Positions 55,293 to 62,806 of a stretch of DNA of 64,000 nucleotides are shown piece after piece. Under the pieces are notes generated by a model. That model searched no databases and was not told where the DNA came from. It saw nothing but the letters and a program-made list of their open reading frames with translations. The DNA is taken from the NCBI GenBank assembly GCA_048201935.1, contig DBFBGR010000004.1:148767-212766 (forward strand), in the 5' to 3' direction. Numbering within the stretch: the first letter of the stretch is position 1; each line of letters starts with the position of its first letter. The DNA is from MGBC124762 sp048201935 (lineage in GTDB: Bacteria; Bacillota; Clostridia; Oscillospirales; Oscillospiraceae). A program made the position numbers and the translations under genes.

Positions 55293-55985
55293 ATGATCTA
55301 TTCTACCGAAGTGCAGCACATGTGTCCCGTGGCCAAGGGCGCCTATCACGGCCCCGCCCCCATCCCCGAGGAGGGCAAGTGGGTCCAGGCCAAGCAGATC
55401 GAGGACATCAGCGGCTTTACCCACGGCGTGGGCTGGTGCGCGCCCCAGCAGGGTGCGTGCAAGCTGACCCTCAATGTGAAAAACGGCATCATCGAGGAGG
55501 CTCTGGTGGAGACCCTGGGCTGCTCGGGCATGACCCACTCCGCCGCCATGGCCAGCGAGATCCTCATCGGCAAGACCCTGCTGGAGGCCCTGAACACCGA
55601 CCTGGTGTGCGACGCCATCAACACCGCCATGCGCGAGCTGTTCCTCCAGATCGTCTATGGCCGCACCCAGTCCGCTTTCTCCGAGGGCGGCCTGGCCGTG
55701 GGCGCCAGCCTGGAGGACCTGGGCAAGGGCCTTCGCTCCCAGGTGGGCACCATGTTCGCCACCAAGGAGAAGGGGCCCCGCTATCTGGAGATGGCCGAGG
55801 GCTACTGCACCCGCGTCGCCCTGAACAAGGACAAGGAGATCGTGGGCTACGAATTTGTCAACTTGGGCAAGATGATGGACTTCATCAAGGGCGGCATGGA
55901 CGCCAATGAGGCGGTGGAGAAGGCCAAGGGCCACTACGGCCAGTTCGACGGCGCCGCCGAGTACATCGACCCCCGCAAGCAGTAA
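55293..55985 (+). CDS. NifU/IscU-like iron-sulfur cluster scaffold protein
   Basis: 230 aa, ATG behind AAGGAGG. The central part matches the NifU N-terminal (IscU-like) scaffold fold: KLTLNVKNGIIEEALVETLG followed by CSGMTHSAAMASE. Cysteines C11, C49, C56 and C77 are candidates for cluster binding. The N-terminal 40 residues and the C-terminal extension (LGKMMDFIKGGMDANEAVEK) are longer than in IscU. It is followed after 20 bp by a GGGtGRT protein, a pairing I know from clostridial genomes. Inference: the two work in a specialised Fe-S or metal-cluster task; no isc or suf genes are in the window. Confidence 0.85.
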   Translation: MIYSTEVQHMCPVAKGAYHGPAPIPEEGKWVQAKQIEDISGFTHGVGWCAPQQGACKLTLNVKNGIIEEALVETLGCSGMTHSAAMASEILIGKTLLEALNTDLVCDAINTAMRELFLQIVYGRTQSAFSEGGLAVGASLEDLGKGLRSQVGTMFATKEKGPRYLEMAEGYCTRVALNKDKEIVGYEFVNLGKMMDFIKGGMDANEAVEKAKGHYGQFDGAAEYIDPRKQ

Positions 55986-56005
55986 AGAAAAGGAGGAATT
56001 GAGAA

Positions 56006-57004
56006 ATGGCTTTGTTTGAAAGTTACGAGCGTCGTATCGACAAGATCAATTCCGTCCTGTCGCAGTACGGCATCAAGAGCGTGGAGGAGACCCGGGAGAT
56101 CTGCAAGGCCGCGGGCTTCGACCCCTACGAGATCGTCAAGGGCATCCAGCCCATCTGCTTTGAGAACGCCTGCTGGGCCTACTGTGTGGGTGCGGCCATT
56201 GCGCTGAAGAAGGGCGTGAAGACCGCCGCCGAGGCCGCCAAGGCCATTGGCGAGGGCCTGCAGTCCTTCTGCATCGACGGCAGCGTGGCCGACGACCGCA
56301 AGGTGGGTCTGGGCCACGGCAACCTGGGCGCTATGCTGCTCAGCGACGAGTCCAAGTGCTTCGCCTTCCTGGCCGGCCACGAGTCCTTCGCCGCCGCCGA
56401 GGGCGCTATCGGCATCGTCCGCAACGCCAACAAGGCCCGCAAGGAGCCCCTGCGGGTCATCCTCAACGGCCTGGGCAAGGACGCCGCCCAGATCATCAGC
56501 CGCATCAACGGCTTCACCTATGTCCAGACCCAGTTCGACTACGCCACGGGCAAGGTGGCGGTGGTCAAGGAGACCAAATATTCCGACGGCGAGCGGGCCA
56601 ATGTCCGCTGCTACGGGGCCGACGATGTCCGCGAGGGCGTGGCCATCATGCACATGGAGGGCGTGGATGTGTCCATCACCGGCAACTCCACCAACCCCAC
56701 CCGTTTCCAGCACCCCGTGGCCGGCACCTATAAGAAGGAGTGCATTGAGCAGGGCAAGAAGTACTTTTCCGTGGCCTCCGGCGGCGGCACGGGCCGTACC
56801 CTCCACCCCGACAACATGGCTGCCGGTCCCGCCAGCTATGGCATGACCGACACCATGGGCCGTATGCATTCCGACGCTCAGTTCGCCGGGTCTTCCTCCG
56901 TCCCCGCGCACGTGGAGATGATGGGCTTCCTGGGCATGGGCAACAACCCCATGGTGGGCGCTACCGTCGCCGTGGCTGTGGCCGTGGCTGAGAGCCTGAA
57001 GTGA
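56006..57004 (+). CDS. GGGtGRT protein, function unknown
   Basis: 332 aa, ATG behind AAGGAGG. Carries the family's name motif GGGTGRT at residues 259-265, plus GLGHGNLGAMLLSDESKC and a Gly/Ala/Val-rich C-terminus (MGNNPMVGATVAVAVAVAES). Cysteines at CFENACWAYC in the N-terminal third could bind a metal or cluster. No signal peptide; soluble. Function is not established for the family. Tight linkage with the NifU-like gene upstream argues for a joint role. Confidence 0.88.
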   Translation: MALFESYERRIDKINSVLSQYGIKSVEETREICKAAGFDPYEIVKGIQPICFENACWAYCVGAAIALKKGVKTAAEAAKAIGEGLQSFCIDGSVADDRKVGLGHGNLGAMLLSDESKCFAFLAGHESFAAAEGAIGIVRNANKARKEPLRVILNGLGKDAAQIISRINGFTYVQTQFDYATGKVAVVKETKYSDGERANVRCYGADDVREGVAIMHMEGVDVSITGNSTNPTRFQHPVAGTYKKECIEQGKKYFSVASGGGTGRTLHPDNMAAGPASYGMTDTMGRMHSDAQFAGSSSVPAHVEMMGFLGMGNNPMVGATVAVAVAVAESLK

Positions 57005-57010
57005 TAAATA

Positions 57011-57043
57011 AAGCGTCGCCGGTAGTTCCGGCGGCGCTTTTTT
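57011..57043 (+). terminator. Terminator after the GGGtGRT gene
   Basis: A 12-bp stem (AAGCGTCGCCGG / CCGGCGGCGCTT, one G-U pair) with a 5-nt loop and six Ts. Confidence 0.88.
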
Positions 57044-57071
57044 ATGAGAAGAGAAAGGAGTACATAGAAAA

Positions 57072-58460
57072 ATGAGCGAGAAAGTCAAGAACGTGGGCGC
57101 GGAGCCCGTCCGGGACGCCAGGAAGCTGGGCGTGCCCAAGATGCTGATCCTGGGATTACAACACATGTTCGCCATGTTCGGCGCCACCATCCTGGTGCCC
57201 ATCCTGGTCAGCGATCCCAACGGCGGCACCAACCTGCCCCTGTCCATCCAGACCACCCTGTTCTTTGCCGGCTTCGGCACCCTGCTGTTCCACGTCTGCT
57301 CCAAGATGAAGGTCCCCGCCTTCCTGGGCTCCTCCTTCGCCTTCCTGGGCGGCTTTGCCGCCATGGGCAACATGAGCGCCGGCGCTTACGCCACCATGTC
57401 CCAGGCGGAAAAGCTCCAGTACGCCTGCGGCGGCATCGTGGTGGCGGGCCTTTTGTACTTGGTGCTGGCCCTCATCATCAAGCTCGTCGGCGTGCATAAG
57501 GTCATGCGTTTCCTGCCCCCGGTGGTCACCGGCCCCATCATCATCTGCATCGGCCTGAACCTGGCCCCCAGCGCGGTGAACAACGCCTCCTCCTGCTGGT
57601 GGCTGGCCCTGGTGGCTATGGCCATCATCGTGGTGGCCAACATCTGGGGCAAGGGCATGGTGAAGATCATCCCCATCCTGCTGGGCGTGGTGGGCAGCTA
57701 CATCGTGGCTGCCATCGTCACCCTGGCCGGCGGTCCCCAGCTCATCGACTTCGCCTCCCTGGCCCAGGCCGACGTGGTGGGCCTCCAGCCCTTCTTCACC
57801 GACTTCAGCGGCTCGGTGGCCAAGTTTGACCTGACCTCCATCCTGGTCATGGCCCCCATCGCCATCGCCTCCATGATGGAGCACATCGGTGATATGTCCG
57901 CCATCTCCGCCACCGTGGGCGAGAACTTCATCGAGGACCCGGGCCTCCACCGCACCCTCATCGGCGACGGCATCGCCACCTCTCTGGCCGGCCTCTTCGG
58001 CGGCCCCGCCAACACCACCTACGGCGAGAACACCGGCGTGCTGGCCCTGAGCCGGGTCTATGACCCCCGGGTCATCCGCCTGGCCGCCATCTACGCGCTG
58101 GTGCTGTCCTTTAGCCCCATGTTTGCCGCCTTTATCGGCTCCATCCCCAGCGCCATCATCGGCGGCGTGAGCTTCATCCTCTACGGCATGATCTCCGCCA
58201 TCGGCGTTCGCAACCTGGTGGAGAACCGGGTGGACTTCACCAACTCCCGCAACCTCATCATCGCCGCCACCGTCCTGGTCTGCGGCCTGGGCTTCTCCAG
58301 CGGCCTGACCTTCAACGTGGGCGACGCCAGCATCACCCTCACCGGTCTTGCCATCGCCGCCATCGCCGGCATCGTCCTCAACGCCATCCTCCCCGGCAAG
58401 GACTACACCTTCGGCGCCGCTGAGGGCGCCCACGGCTCGGGCAACCTGGGCCAGTATTGA
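57072..58460 (+). CDS. Uracil/xanthine permease (NCS2 family)
   Basis: 462 aa, ATG behind AAAGGAG. Proton-coupled nucleobase uptake across the cytoplasmic membrane. Seen: about 12-14 hydrophobic segments, the early LGLQHMFAMFGATILVPIL typical of UraA-type NCS2 carriers, the PAFLGSSFAFLGGF re-entrant region, and the signature ASMMEHIGDMSAISATVG and GGPANTTYGENTGVLALSRV. The substrate is more likely uracil than xanthine from overall resemblance to UraA, but this is not certain. It sits only 28 bp behind a strong terminator without a promoter I can see. Confidence 0.9.
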   Translation: MSEKVKNVGAEPVRDARKLGVPKMLILGLQHMFAMFGATILVPILVSDPNGGTNLPLSIQTTLFFAGFGTLLFHVCSKMKVPAFLGSSFAFLGGFAAMGNMSAGAYATMSQAEKLQYACGGIVVAGLLYLVLALIIKLVGVHKVMRFLPPVVTGPIIICIGLNLAPSAVNNASSCWWLALVAMAIIVVANIWGKGMVKIIPILLGVVGSYIVAAIVTLAGGPQLIDFASLAQADVVGLQPFFTDFSGSVAKFDLTSILVMAPIAIASMMEHIGDMSAISATVGENFIEDPGLHRTLIGDGIATSLAGLFGGPANTTYGENTGVLALSRVYDPRVIRLAAIYALVLSFSPMFAAFIGSIPSAIIGGVSFILYGMISAIGVRNLVENRVDFTNSRNLIIAATVLVCGLGFSSGLTFNVGDASITLTGLAIAAIAGIVLNAILPGKDYTFGAAEGAHGSGNLGQY

Positions 58461-58476
58461 TCTTCTGAGCGCAAGC

Positions 58477-58518
58477 AAAAAGCAGGGCTCCATCCCATGG
58501 GATGGAGCCCTGCTTTTT
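58477..58518. terminator. Bidirectional terminator between permease and ogt
   Basis: A perfect 42-nt palindrome: 21-nt arms beginning AAAAAGCAGGGCTCC and ending TTTTT, centred at 58497/58498. It serves the convergent genes on both sides. Confidence 0.92.
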
Positions 58519-58524
58519 CTCGTT

Positions 58525-58992
58525 TTAGCAGCCCAAAAGGACTCTCTTTTCCAGCGCCAGCAGCGCCGTTTTCATCTCCAGGCCGCCGCCGTAGCCCACC
58601 AGCTTCCCGTCTGCGCCGATGACCCGGTGGCAGGGGACGGCGATCAGGATGGGATTTCGGTGGTTTGCCATGCCCACCGCCCGGCAGGCCCTGGGCCTGC
58701 CCACAGCGGCGGCGATGTCCCCGTAGCTTCGGGTCTCGCCGTAGGGGATGGCCTCCAGCGCGTGCCACACCTTTACCTGGAAGGGCGTGCCGTGGAGGAC
58801 ATAGGGGAAGTCAAATTCCCGCCGCCGGAGCTCCAGATACTCCGAGACCTGGCCGAAGGCCAGGTCGGTGAGGGCGGTCCGGCCGTCGGTCTGGACCGGC
58901 TCTTCGGTCAGGGCCAGCAGCGTGACAGCGCCGTTTTCACACGCGATCTTCAGCCGCCCAAAGAGGAAGGGATAGACCCCGCAGCCGTCCAT
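58525..58992 (-). CDS. ogt: Methylated-DNA--protein-cysteine methyltransferase
   Basis: Removes O6-methyl groups from guanine by suicide transfer to its own cysteine. 155 aa, ATG behind AAGGAAGG. Active site PCHRVIG with C121; also FQVKVWHALEAIPYGETRSYGDIA (helix-turn-helix and arginine finger RPRACRAVG) and KLVGYGGGLEMKTALLALE. Stand-alone enzyme without an Ada domain. Divergent from the MarR cassette. I could not identify a clear promoter. Confidence 0.94.
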   Translation of the reverse strand: MDGCGVYPFLFGRLKIACENGAVTLLALTEEPVQTDGRTALTDLAFGQVSEYLELRRREFDFPYVLHGTPFQVKVWHALEAIPYGETRSYGDIAAAVGRPRACRAVGMANHRNPILIAVPCHRVIGADGKLVGYGGGLEMKTALLALEKRVLLGC

Positions 58993-59020
58993 ATGTGATA
59001 CCTTCCTTTCTGTTAAGCGC

Positions 59021-59049
59021 TTGACAAAGGGGAAAAGCTCTGCTACACT
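59021..59049 (+). promoter_or_regulatory. Promoter for the MarR-nitroreductase-radical SAM cassette
   Basis: TTGACA, 17-bp spacer, TACACT. Start of transcription near 59056, just before the palindrome at 59059. Confidence 0.82.
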
Positions 59050-59058
59050 CTAGAAGTA

Positions 59059-59081
59059 AAATATTAGACTATCTAATATTT
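59059..59081. promoter_or_regulatory. Operator-like palindrome upstream of the MarR gene
   Basis: AAATATTAGA and its exact complement TCTAATATTT separated by CTA. It overlaps the start of transcription and lies 20 bp before the MarR start codon, the expected place for autorepression by a MarR dimer. Confidence 0.72.
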
Positions 59082-59100
59082 GTAGAAATGGGGGGCGCTT

Positions 59101-59559
59101 ATGGAACGAGAGCAAGTAAGAAATTTTGTCAATCAGTATTGTCGGTTGCGGGACATACAGTTTGCCGCTTATGAACTGTACGCTCGGAAATTTGGACTGA
59201 CCGCCAAGGAGCTTTTCGTGCTGGACATTATCTGGTTTGCCCCGGAGGGTTGCTTGCAATCGGAGATCAGTGAGCGGTTGTCCGCCACCAAGCAGACCGT
59301 CAGCGCCATCATCAAAAAGTTTTGGAAGCTGGGCTATCTGACTATGACCGAATCGGAAACAGATCGTCGCAATAAGATCGTCCGCTTTACCGAGGAGGGG
59401 CGGGAGTACGCAGGAAAAATCATCCCGCCCGCCGCCAGCGCGGAAATTGACGCTATGGCCGAGTTGGACGGTAAGGATATTGCCGAGCTGGTGCGGCTAA
59501 CTACCCTCTTTTCGGAACAAATGAGAACGAAATTCCAGGCGATCAAGGAGGAAACGTAA
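59101..59559 (+). CDS. MarR-family transcriptional regulator
   Basis: 152 aa. Winged-helix core (about 35-100): LTAKELFVLDII, CLQSEISERLSATKQTVSAI as recognition region, and the wing DRRNKIVRFTEEGREYA. The ATG has a G-rich stretch (GGGGGG) upstream rather than a clean ribosome binding site. A hand count of the first 120 nt gives 55 G+C (46%), well below the 60% or more of neighbouring genes, a sign of transfer. First gene of a three-gene cassette; resembles the MarR regulators associated with the radical SAM 'mobile pair' system. Ligand unknown. Confidence 0.88.
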   Translation: MEREQVRNFVNQYCRLRDIQFAAYELYARKFGLTAKELFVLDIIWFAPEGCLQSEISERLSATKQTVSAIIKKFWKLGYLTMTESETDRRNKIVRFTEEGREYAGKIIPPAASAEIDAMAELDGKDIAELVRLTTLFSEQMRTKFQAIKEET

Positions 59560-59560
59560 G

Positions 59561-60160
59561 ATGGAATTTTATGATGTGGTAAATGCCCGGCGGAGCATAC
59601 GTCAATTCGAGGACAAGGCTATCCCCCAGGATGTTCTGGAGCGCATTTTGGATGCTGGACTAAAAGCCCCGTCCTCCAATCATCAGCGGCGGTGGGAGCT
59701 GGTGACGGTGACGGACAAGGCCATCATCCATGACCTTGCCCAAGTCGTCCGTCCTTATCCCTGCCGTATCACCGAGCCAAAGTCGCCCCAGCAGGAGATG
59801 TTCCAAATCGCTTATCCCCGCCAGCGGAGCATGATCGAGGAATCGGCCTGTGTGATCCTGCCGTTTTTCAAGCAGAAGTACCCCATGACCGAGGACAAAA
59901 ACGGCTACGGCCTGATGGACTATGGGGCGACCTGGGCGCTCATTGAGAATATGCTCCTGGCCGCCACAGCGGAGGACCTGGGCTCTGTCGTTCATATTCC
60001 CGTCAAGAAGGAGCCGGAGCAGATCAAGGAATTTTTGAAGATCCCGGAGGGCTGGTATCTTCCCTCCCTGGTCATCCTGGGCTACGCCGCCCCGGACGCC
60101 CTGGTGCCCACACAGGTCAAGGCCAACGTAGAGAACAAAGTCCATTGGAACAAGTGGTGA
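59561..60160 (+). CDS. Nitroreductase-family flavoprotein
   Basis: 199 aa, ATG behind AAGGAGG, 1 bp after the MarR stop. FMN-dependent NAD(P)H oxidoreductase fold: ARRSIRQFEDKAIP near the N-terminus (FMN phosphate site), LDAGLKAPSSNHQRRWELV, LMDYGATWALIENMLLAATA and a C-terminal LVILGYAAPDALVP. The physiological substrate is unknown. Position inside the cassette suggests that the MarR protein controls it. Confidence 0.9.
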   Translation: MEFYDVVNARRSIRQFEDKAIPQDVLERILDAGLKAPSSNHQRRWELVTVTDKAIIHDLAQVVRPYPCRITEPKSPQQEMFQIAYPRQRSMIEESACVILPFFKQKYPMTEDKNGYGLMDYGATWALIENMLLAATAEDLGSVVHIPVKKEPEQIKEFLKIPEGWYLPSLVILGYAAPDALVPTQVKANVENKVHWNKW

Positions 60161-60165
60161 ACGCG

Positions 60166-61053
60166 ATGGAAACTCCCATTATCCGGGAAATTGAGGTCAA
60201 AAGCGTCCTCTCCAAGTCCAACCTCCCCGTATGTGAATACTCGGTCAATCCATATGTGGGCTGTCCTCACGCCTGTAAGTATTGCTACGCCAGTTTTATG
60301 AAGCGCTTCACCGGGCACGCCGAGCCCTGGGGAGAGTTTCTGGATGTGAAGCGCTGGCCGGAAATCAAACACCCGGAAAGGTACGCCGGGAAAGAGCTGT
60401 TCATCGGCTCAGTGACAGACCCCTACAACCCCCAGGAGGAGACTTTTTGCCGCACCAGAGCCTTGCTGGAGCAGCTTCAGGGCAGCGGGGCCAAGCTGAG
60501 CATCGCCACCAAGTCCGACCTCATTTTGCGTGATTTGGACTTGATAAAAAGCTTTCCCGCCGCCCGTGTGTCCTGGTCGGTCAATACGCTGGACGAGGAC
60601 TTCAAGAACGACATGGACAAGGCCATGTCCATTGAGCGGCGGCTGGCGGCGATGAAAGCCTTTCACGAAGCTGGGGTACGGACGACCTGCTTTATTTCCC
60701 CTATCTTCCCCGGCATCACCGACGTGAAGGCCATCGTGGAACGGGCTAAGGGGCAATGCAACCTCATTTGGCTGGAAAACCTCAACCTCCGGGGCGGCTA
60801 TAAAGCGGTCATCATGGACTACATCCGGGAGAAGCGCCCCGACCTGCTGCCGCTCTATCAGGAGATATACAACAAAAATGACCGCCGCTATTGGGAACTG
60901 CTGGACGCCGAGCTGCAAGCCTTTGCCGCGAAGATCGGGCTGGACTATGTGACCAACGACGACAGTATGAGCCGCCCCTTTGAGGCCCCACCCATCATGG
61001 TCAATTTCTTCTATCACAGCGAGATCAAAAAATCCGCCCAAGGGAGGACCTAA
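60166..61053 (+). CDS. SPL-like radical SAM protein, resembles 'radical SAM mobile pair protein B'
   Basis: 295 aa with ATG 60166; in-frame TTG/GTG codons upstream (60145-60157) overlap the nitroreductase end and are less likely. C33-x3-C37-x2-C40 (VGCPHACKYCYASFM) binds the 4Fe-4S cluster. Other family-type patterns are ELFIGSVTDPYNPQEE, LSIATKSDLILRDLDLI and FISPIFPGITDVKAI. It resembles spore photoproduct lyase-type radical SAM proteins, and most closely the B member of a two-gene mobile pair; here the A partner is absent. The reaction is unknown. Confidence 0.8.
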   Translation: METPIIREIEVKSVLSKSNLPVCEYSVNPYVGCPHACKYCYASFMKRFTGHAEPWGEFLDVKRWPEIKHPERYAGKELFIGSVTDPYNPQEETFCRTRALLEQLQGSGAKLSIATKSDLILRDLDLIKSFPAARVSWSVNTLDEDFKNDMDKAMSIERRLAAMKAFHEAGVRTTCFISPIFPGITDVKAIVERAKGQCNLIWLENLNLRGGYKAVIMDYIREKRPDLLPLYQEIYNKNDRRYWELLDAELQAFAAKIGLDYVTNDDSMSRPFEAPPIMVNFFYHSEIKKSAQGRT

Positions 61054-61058
61054 AACAG

Positions 61059-61090
61059 CGGGGAAGACGGCTGGGCCGTCTTCCCCGTTT
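61059..61090. terminator. Terminator between the cassette and ychF
   Basis: A perfect 13-bp stem (CGGGGAAGACGGC / GCCGTCTTCCCCG), 3-nt loop, then TTT; AAAAC on the other side. Lies between convergent genes. Confidence 0.82.
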
Positions 61091-61107
61091 GCTGGCTTAG
61101 AAGGCGC

Positions 61108-62217
61108 TTACACGTTAAAGCGGAACAGCGTCACGTCGCCGTCGTGCATGACGTACTCCTTGCCCTCGCTGCGGACCAGGCCCTTCTCCCGGGCCGCCGC
61201 CATGGAGCCAAGGGCCTTCAGGTCGTCAAAAGCCACGATCTCGGCCCGGATGAAGCCCCGCTCAAAGTCGGTGTGGATCTTGCCCGCGGCCTGGGGGGCC
61301 TTGGTGCCCCGGGTGATGGTCCAGGCCCGGCACTCGTCCTCGCCGGAGGTGAGGAAGGAGATGAGGCCCAGCAGGGTGTAGCTGGCCTTGATGAGCCGGT
61401 CCAGGCCGGACTCGCTCATGCCCATGTCGTCCAGGAACATCTGCTTTTCCTCGCCGTCGAGCTCGGCGATCTCCGCCTCCAACTTGGCGCACACGGGCAG
61501 GACCTGGGCGTTTTCCTTGGCGGCGATGGCCTGGACAGTCTGGAAATAGGGGTTTTTCTCGTAGTCGGCCACGCCGCTCTCGTCCATGTTGGCGGCGTAG
61601 ATGATGGGCTTGAGGCTCAAAAGCTCAGCGGTGGCCACCAGCTTTTCCTCGTCCTCGTCGCACTCGAAGCTCCGGGCGGAGTTGCCGTCGTTGAGCCAAT
61701 TCGCCAGACGCTGGAAAAGCTCCACTTCCTTGAGGTACTTCTTGTCCCCACGGGCCATGGTCTCCGCCTTCTTGATGCGCCGCTCCACCATCTCCAGGTC
61801 GGCCATGATCAGCTCCAGGTCGATGGTGGCGATATCCCCGGCGGGGTCCACGGGCACGTTCACGCTGGCGTTCTCCACCACGTGCATGATGTTCTCGTCG
61901 TCAAAGCAGCGCACCACGTGGACGATGGCGTCGGTGGCCCGGATGTTGCCCAAGAACTGGTTGCCCAGGCCCGCGCCCTTGCTGGCGCCCTTCACCAGCC
62001 CCGCGATGTCCACGAACTCGATGACGGCGGGGGTGGTCTTCTTGGGGTGGTAGAGCTCGCTGAGCCAGTCCAGCCGCGCGTCAGGCACGGTGACCATGCC
62101 CACGTTGGGGTCAATGGTGCAGAAGGGGTAGTTGGCGCTCTCCGCGCCGGCGTTGGTGATGGCGTTAAAGAGGGTAGACTTTCCAACATTCGGAAGGCCG
62201 ACGATTCCGAGCTTCAT
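61108..62217 (-). CDS. ychF: Redox-regulated ATPase YchF (Obg-like)
   Basis: Universal Obg-family P-loop protein that prefers ATP and binds ribosomes. 369 aa from ATG 62217, giving the conserved start MKLGIVGLPNVGKSTLFNAI (G1 motif at residues 7-15); an in-frame ATG 12 nt earlier directly abuts the ribosome binding site AAAGGAG and is less likely. Also seen: the G3 segment FVDIAGLVKGASKGAGLGN, coiled-coil region, and a TGS domain at the C-terminus (RGFIRAEIVAFDDL, ending FRFNV). Own promoter and terminators on both sides, so probably monocistronic. Confidence 0.97.
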   Translation of the reverse strand: MKLGIVGLPNVGKSTLFNAITNAGAESANYPFCTIDPNVGMVTVPDARLDWLSELYHPKKTTPAVIEFVDIAGLVKGASKGAGLGNQFLGNIRATDAIVHVVRCFDDENIMHVVENASVNVPVDPAGDIATIDLELIMADLEMVERRIKKAETMARGDKKYLKEVELFQRLANWLNDGNSARSFECDEDEEKLVATAELLSLKPIIYAANMDESGVADYEKNPYFQTVQAIAAKENAQVLPVCAKLEAEIAELDGEEKQMFLDDMGMSESGLDRLIKASYTLLGLISFLTSGEDECRAWTITRGTKAPQAAGKIHTDFERGFIRAEIVAFDDLKALGSMAAAREKGLVRSEGKEYVMHDGDVTLFRFNV

Positions 62218-62266
62218 GGTTCTCTCCATCTCCTTTGGTTTCAGAGGTTCTGGTCATATCCACTCT

Positions 62267-62295
62267 ATTTTACACACTTGCTGGGATATTTTCAA
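62267..62295 (-). promoter_or_regulatory. Promoter for ychF
   Basis: On the minus strand: TTGAAA (62295-62290), 17-bp spacer, TAAAAT (62272-62267). Leader about 45 nt. Confidence 0.75.
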
Positions 62296-62300
62296 GTAGT

Positions 62301-62333
62301 AAAAAAGATGGGACACACTTTGTGTGTCCCATC
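62301..62333 (-). terminator. Terminator after the small exported protein gene
   Basis: A 12-bp stem (GATGGGACACAC / GTGTGTCCCATC), 3-nt loop; six Ts follow on the minus strand. Confidence 0.88.
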
Positions 62334-62340
62334 GGACCGT

Positions 62341-62727
62341 CTATGTAAACAGAATGGTCTTGTCACTGTAATCCTCAAAATGGAGGCAGTCCATGCCAGG
62401 CCAACGCTCCTCCATCAAGGCCCGGAGCTGGTCCATATTCTCCTGGGTGTAGGTCTGGAGGCACACATCCACCACGCCGGTCACCTCGTTGGCGTCCAAG
62501 GCCAGGATGGCATGGGCGTCCATGTAGTCGGTCAGGTAGTCCTTCACCGCCTCCAGCTCCTCCAGGGCATAGGCGTTCCCCGCCGGAGCCGGGGCGGAAA
62601 CGCCAGGGGACGCGGTGACGGTGCTGGGAGAAGGCCCGGCGGCCTGCCGCTCCCCGGTAGGCAAACGGGCGGCGGCAATGGCGCAGACAGCCACAAGGGC
62701 GACAACTCCTAGGGCGATCTTCTTCAT
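62341..62727 (-). CDS. Small exported or membrane-tethered protein of unknown function
   Basis: 128 aa. ATG 62727 has AAAGGAGG 9 nt upstream; MKKIALGVVALVAVCAIAAA is a signal peptide or N-terminal anchor (no clear lipobox). A Pro/Ser/Ala linker (about 27-50) leads to a soluble, acidic, mostly helical domain of about 75 residues starting YALEELEAVKDYLTDYMDAH, with two cysteines. I do not recognise the family. It lies between the fakA terminator and its own terminator; no promoter was identified, so it may depend on read-through from fakA. Confidence 0.75.
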   Translation of the reverse strand: MKKIALGVVALVAVCAIAAARLPTGERQAAGPSPSTVTASPGVSAPAPAGNAYALEELEAVKDYLTDYMDAHAILALDANEVTGVVDVCLQTYTQENMDQLRALMEERWPGMDCLHFEDYSDKTILFT

Positions 62728-62747
62728 GTCCAATAGCCTCCTTTCCC

Positions 62748-62785
62748 AAAAAACAGAGCTCCGCCGTTTGGTCAGAGCTCTGTTT
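62748..62785 (-). terminator. Terminator after fakA
   Basis: An 11-bp stem (AAACAGAGCTC / GAGCTCTGTTT) with a 13-nt loop; six Ts follow on the minus strand (62753-62748). Confidence 0.75.
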
Positions 62786-62806
62786 CAGCCTTTGGGATTC
62801 GCAGTC

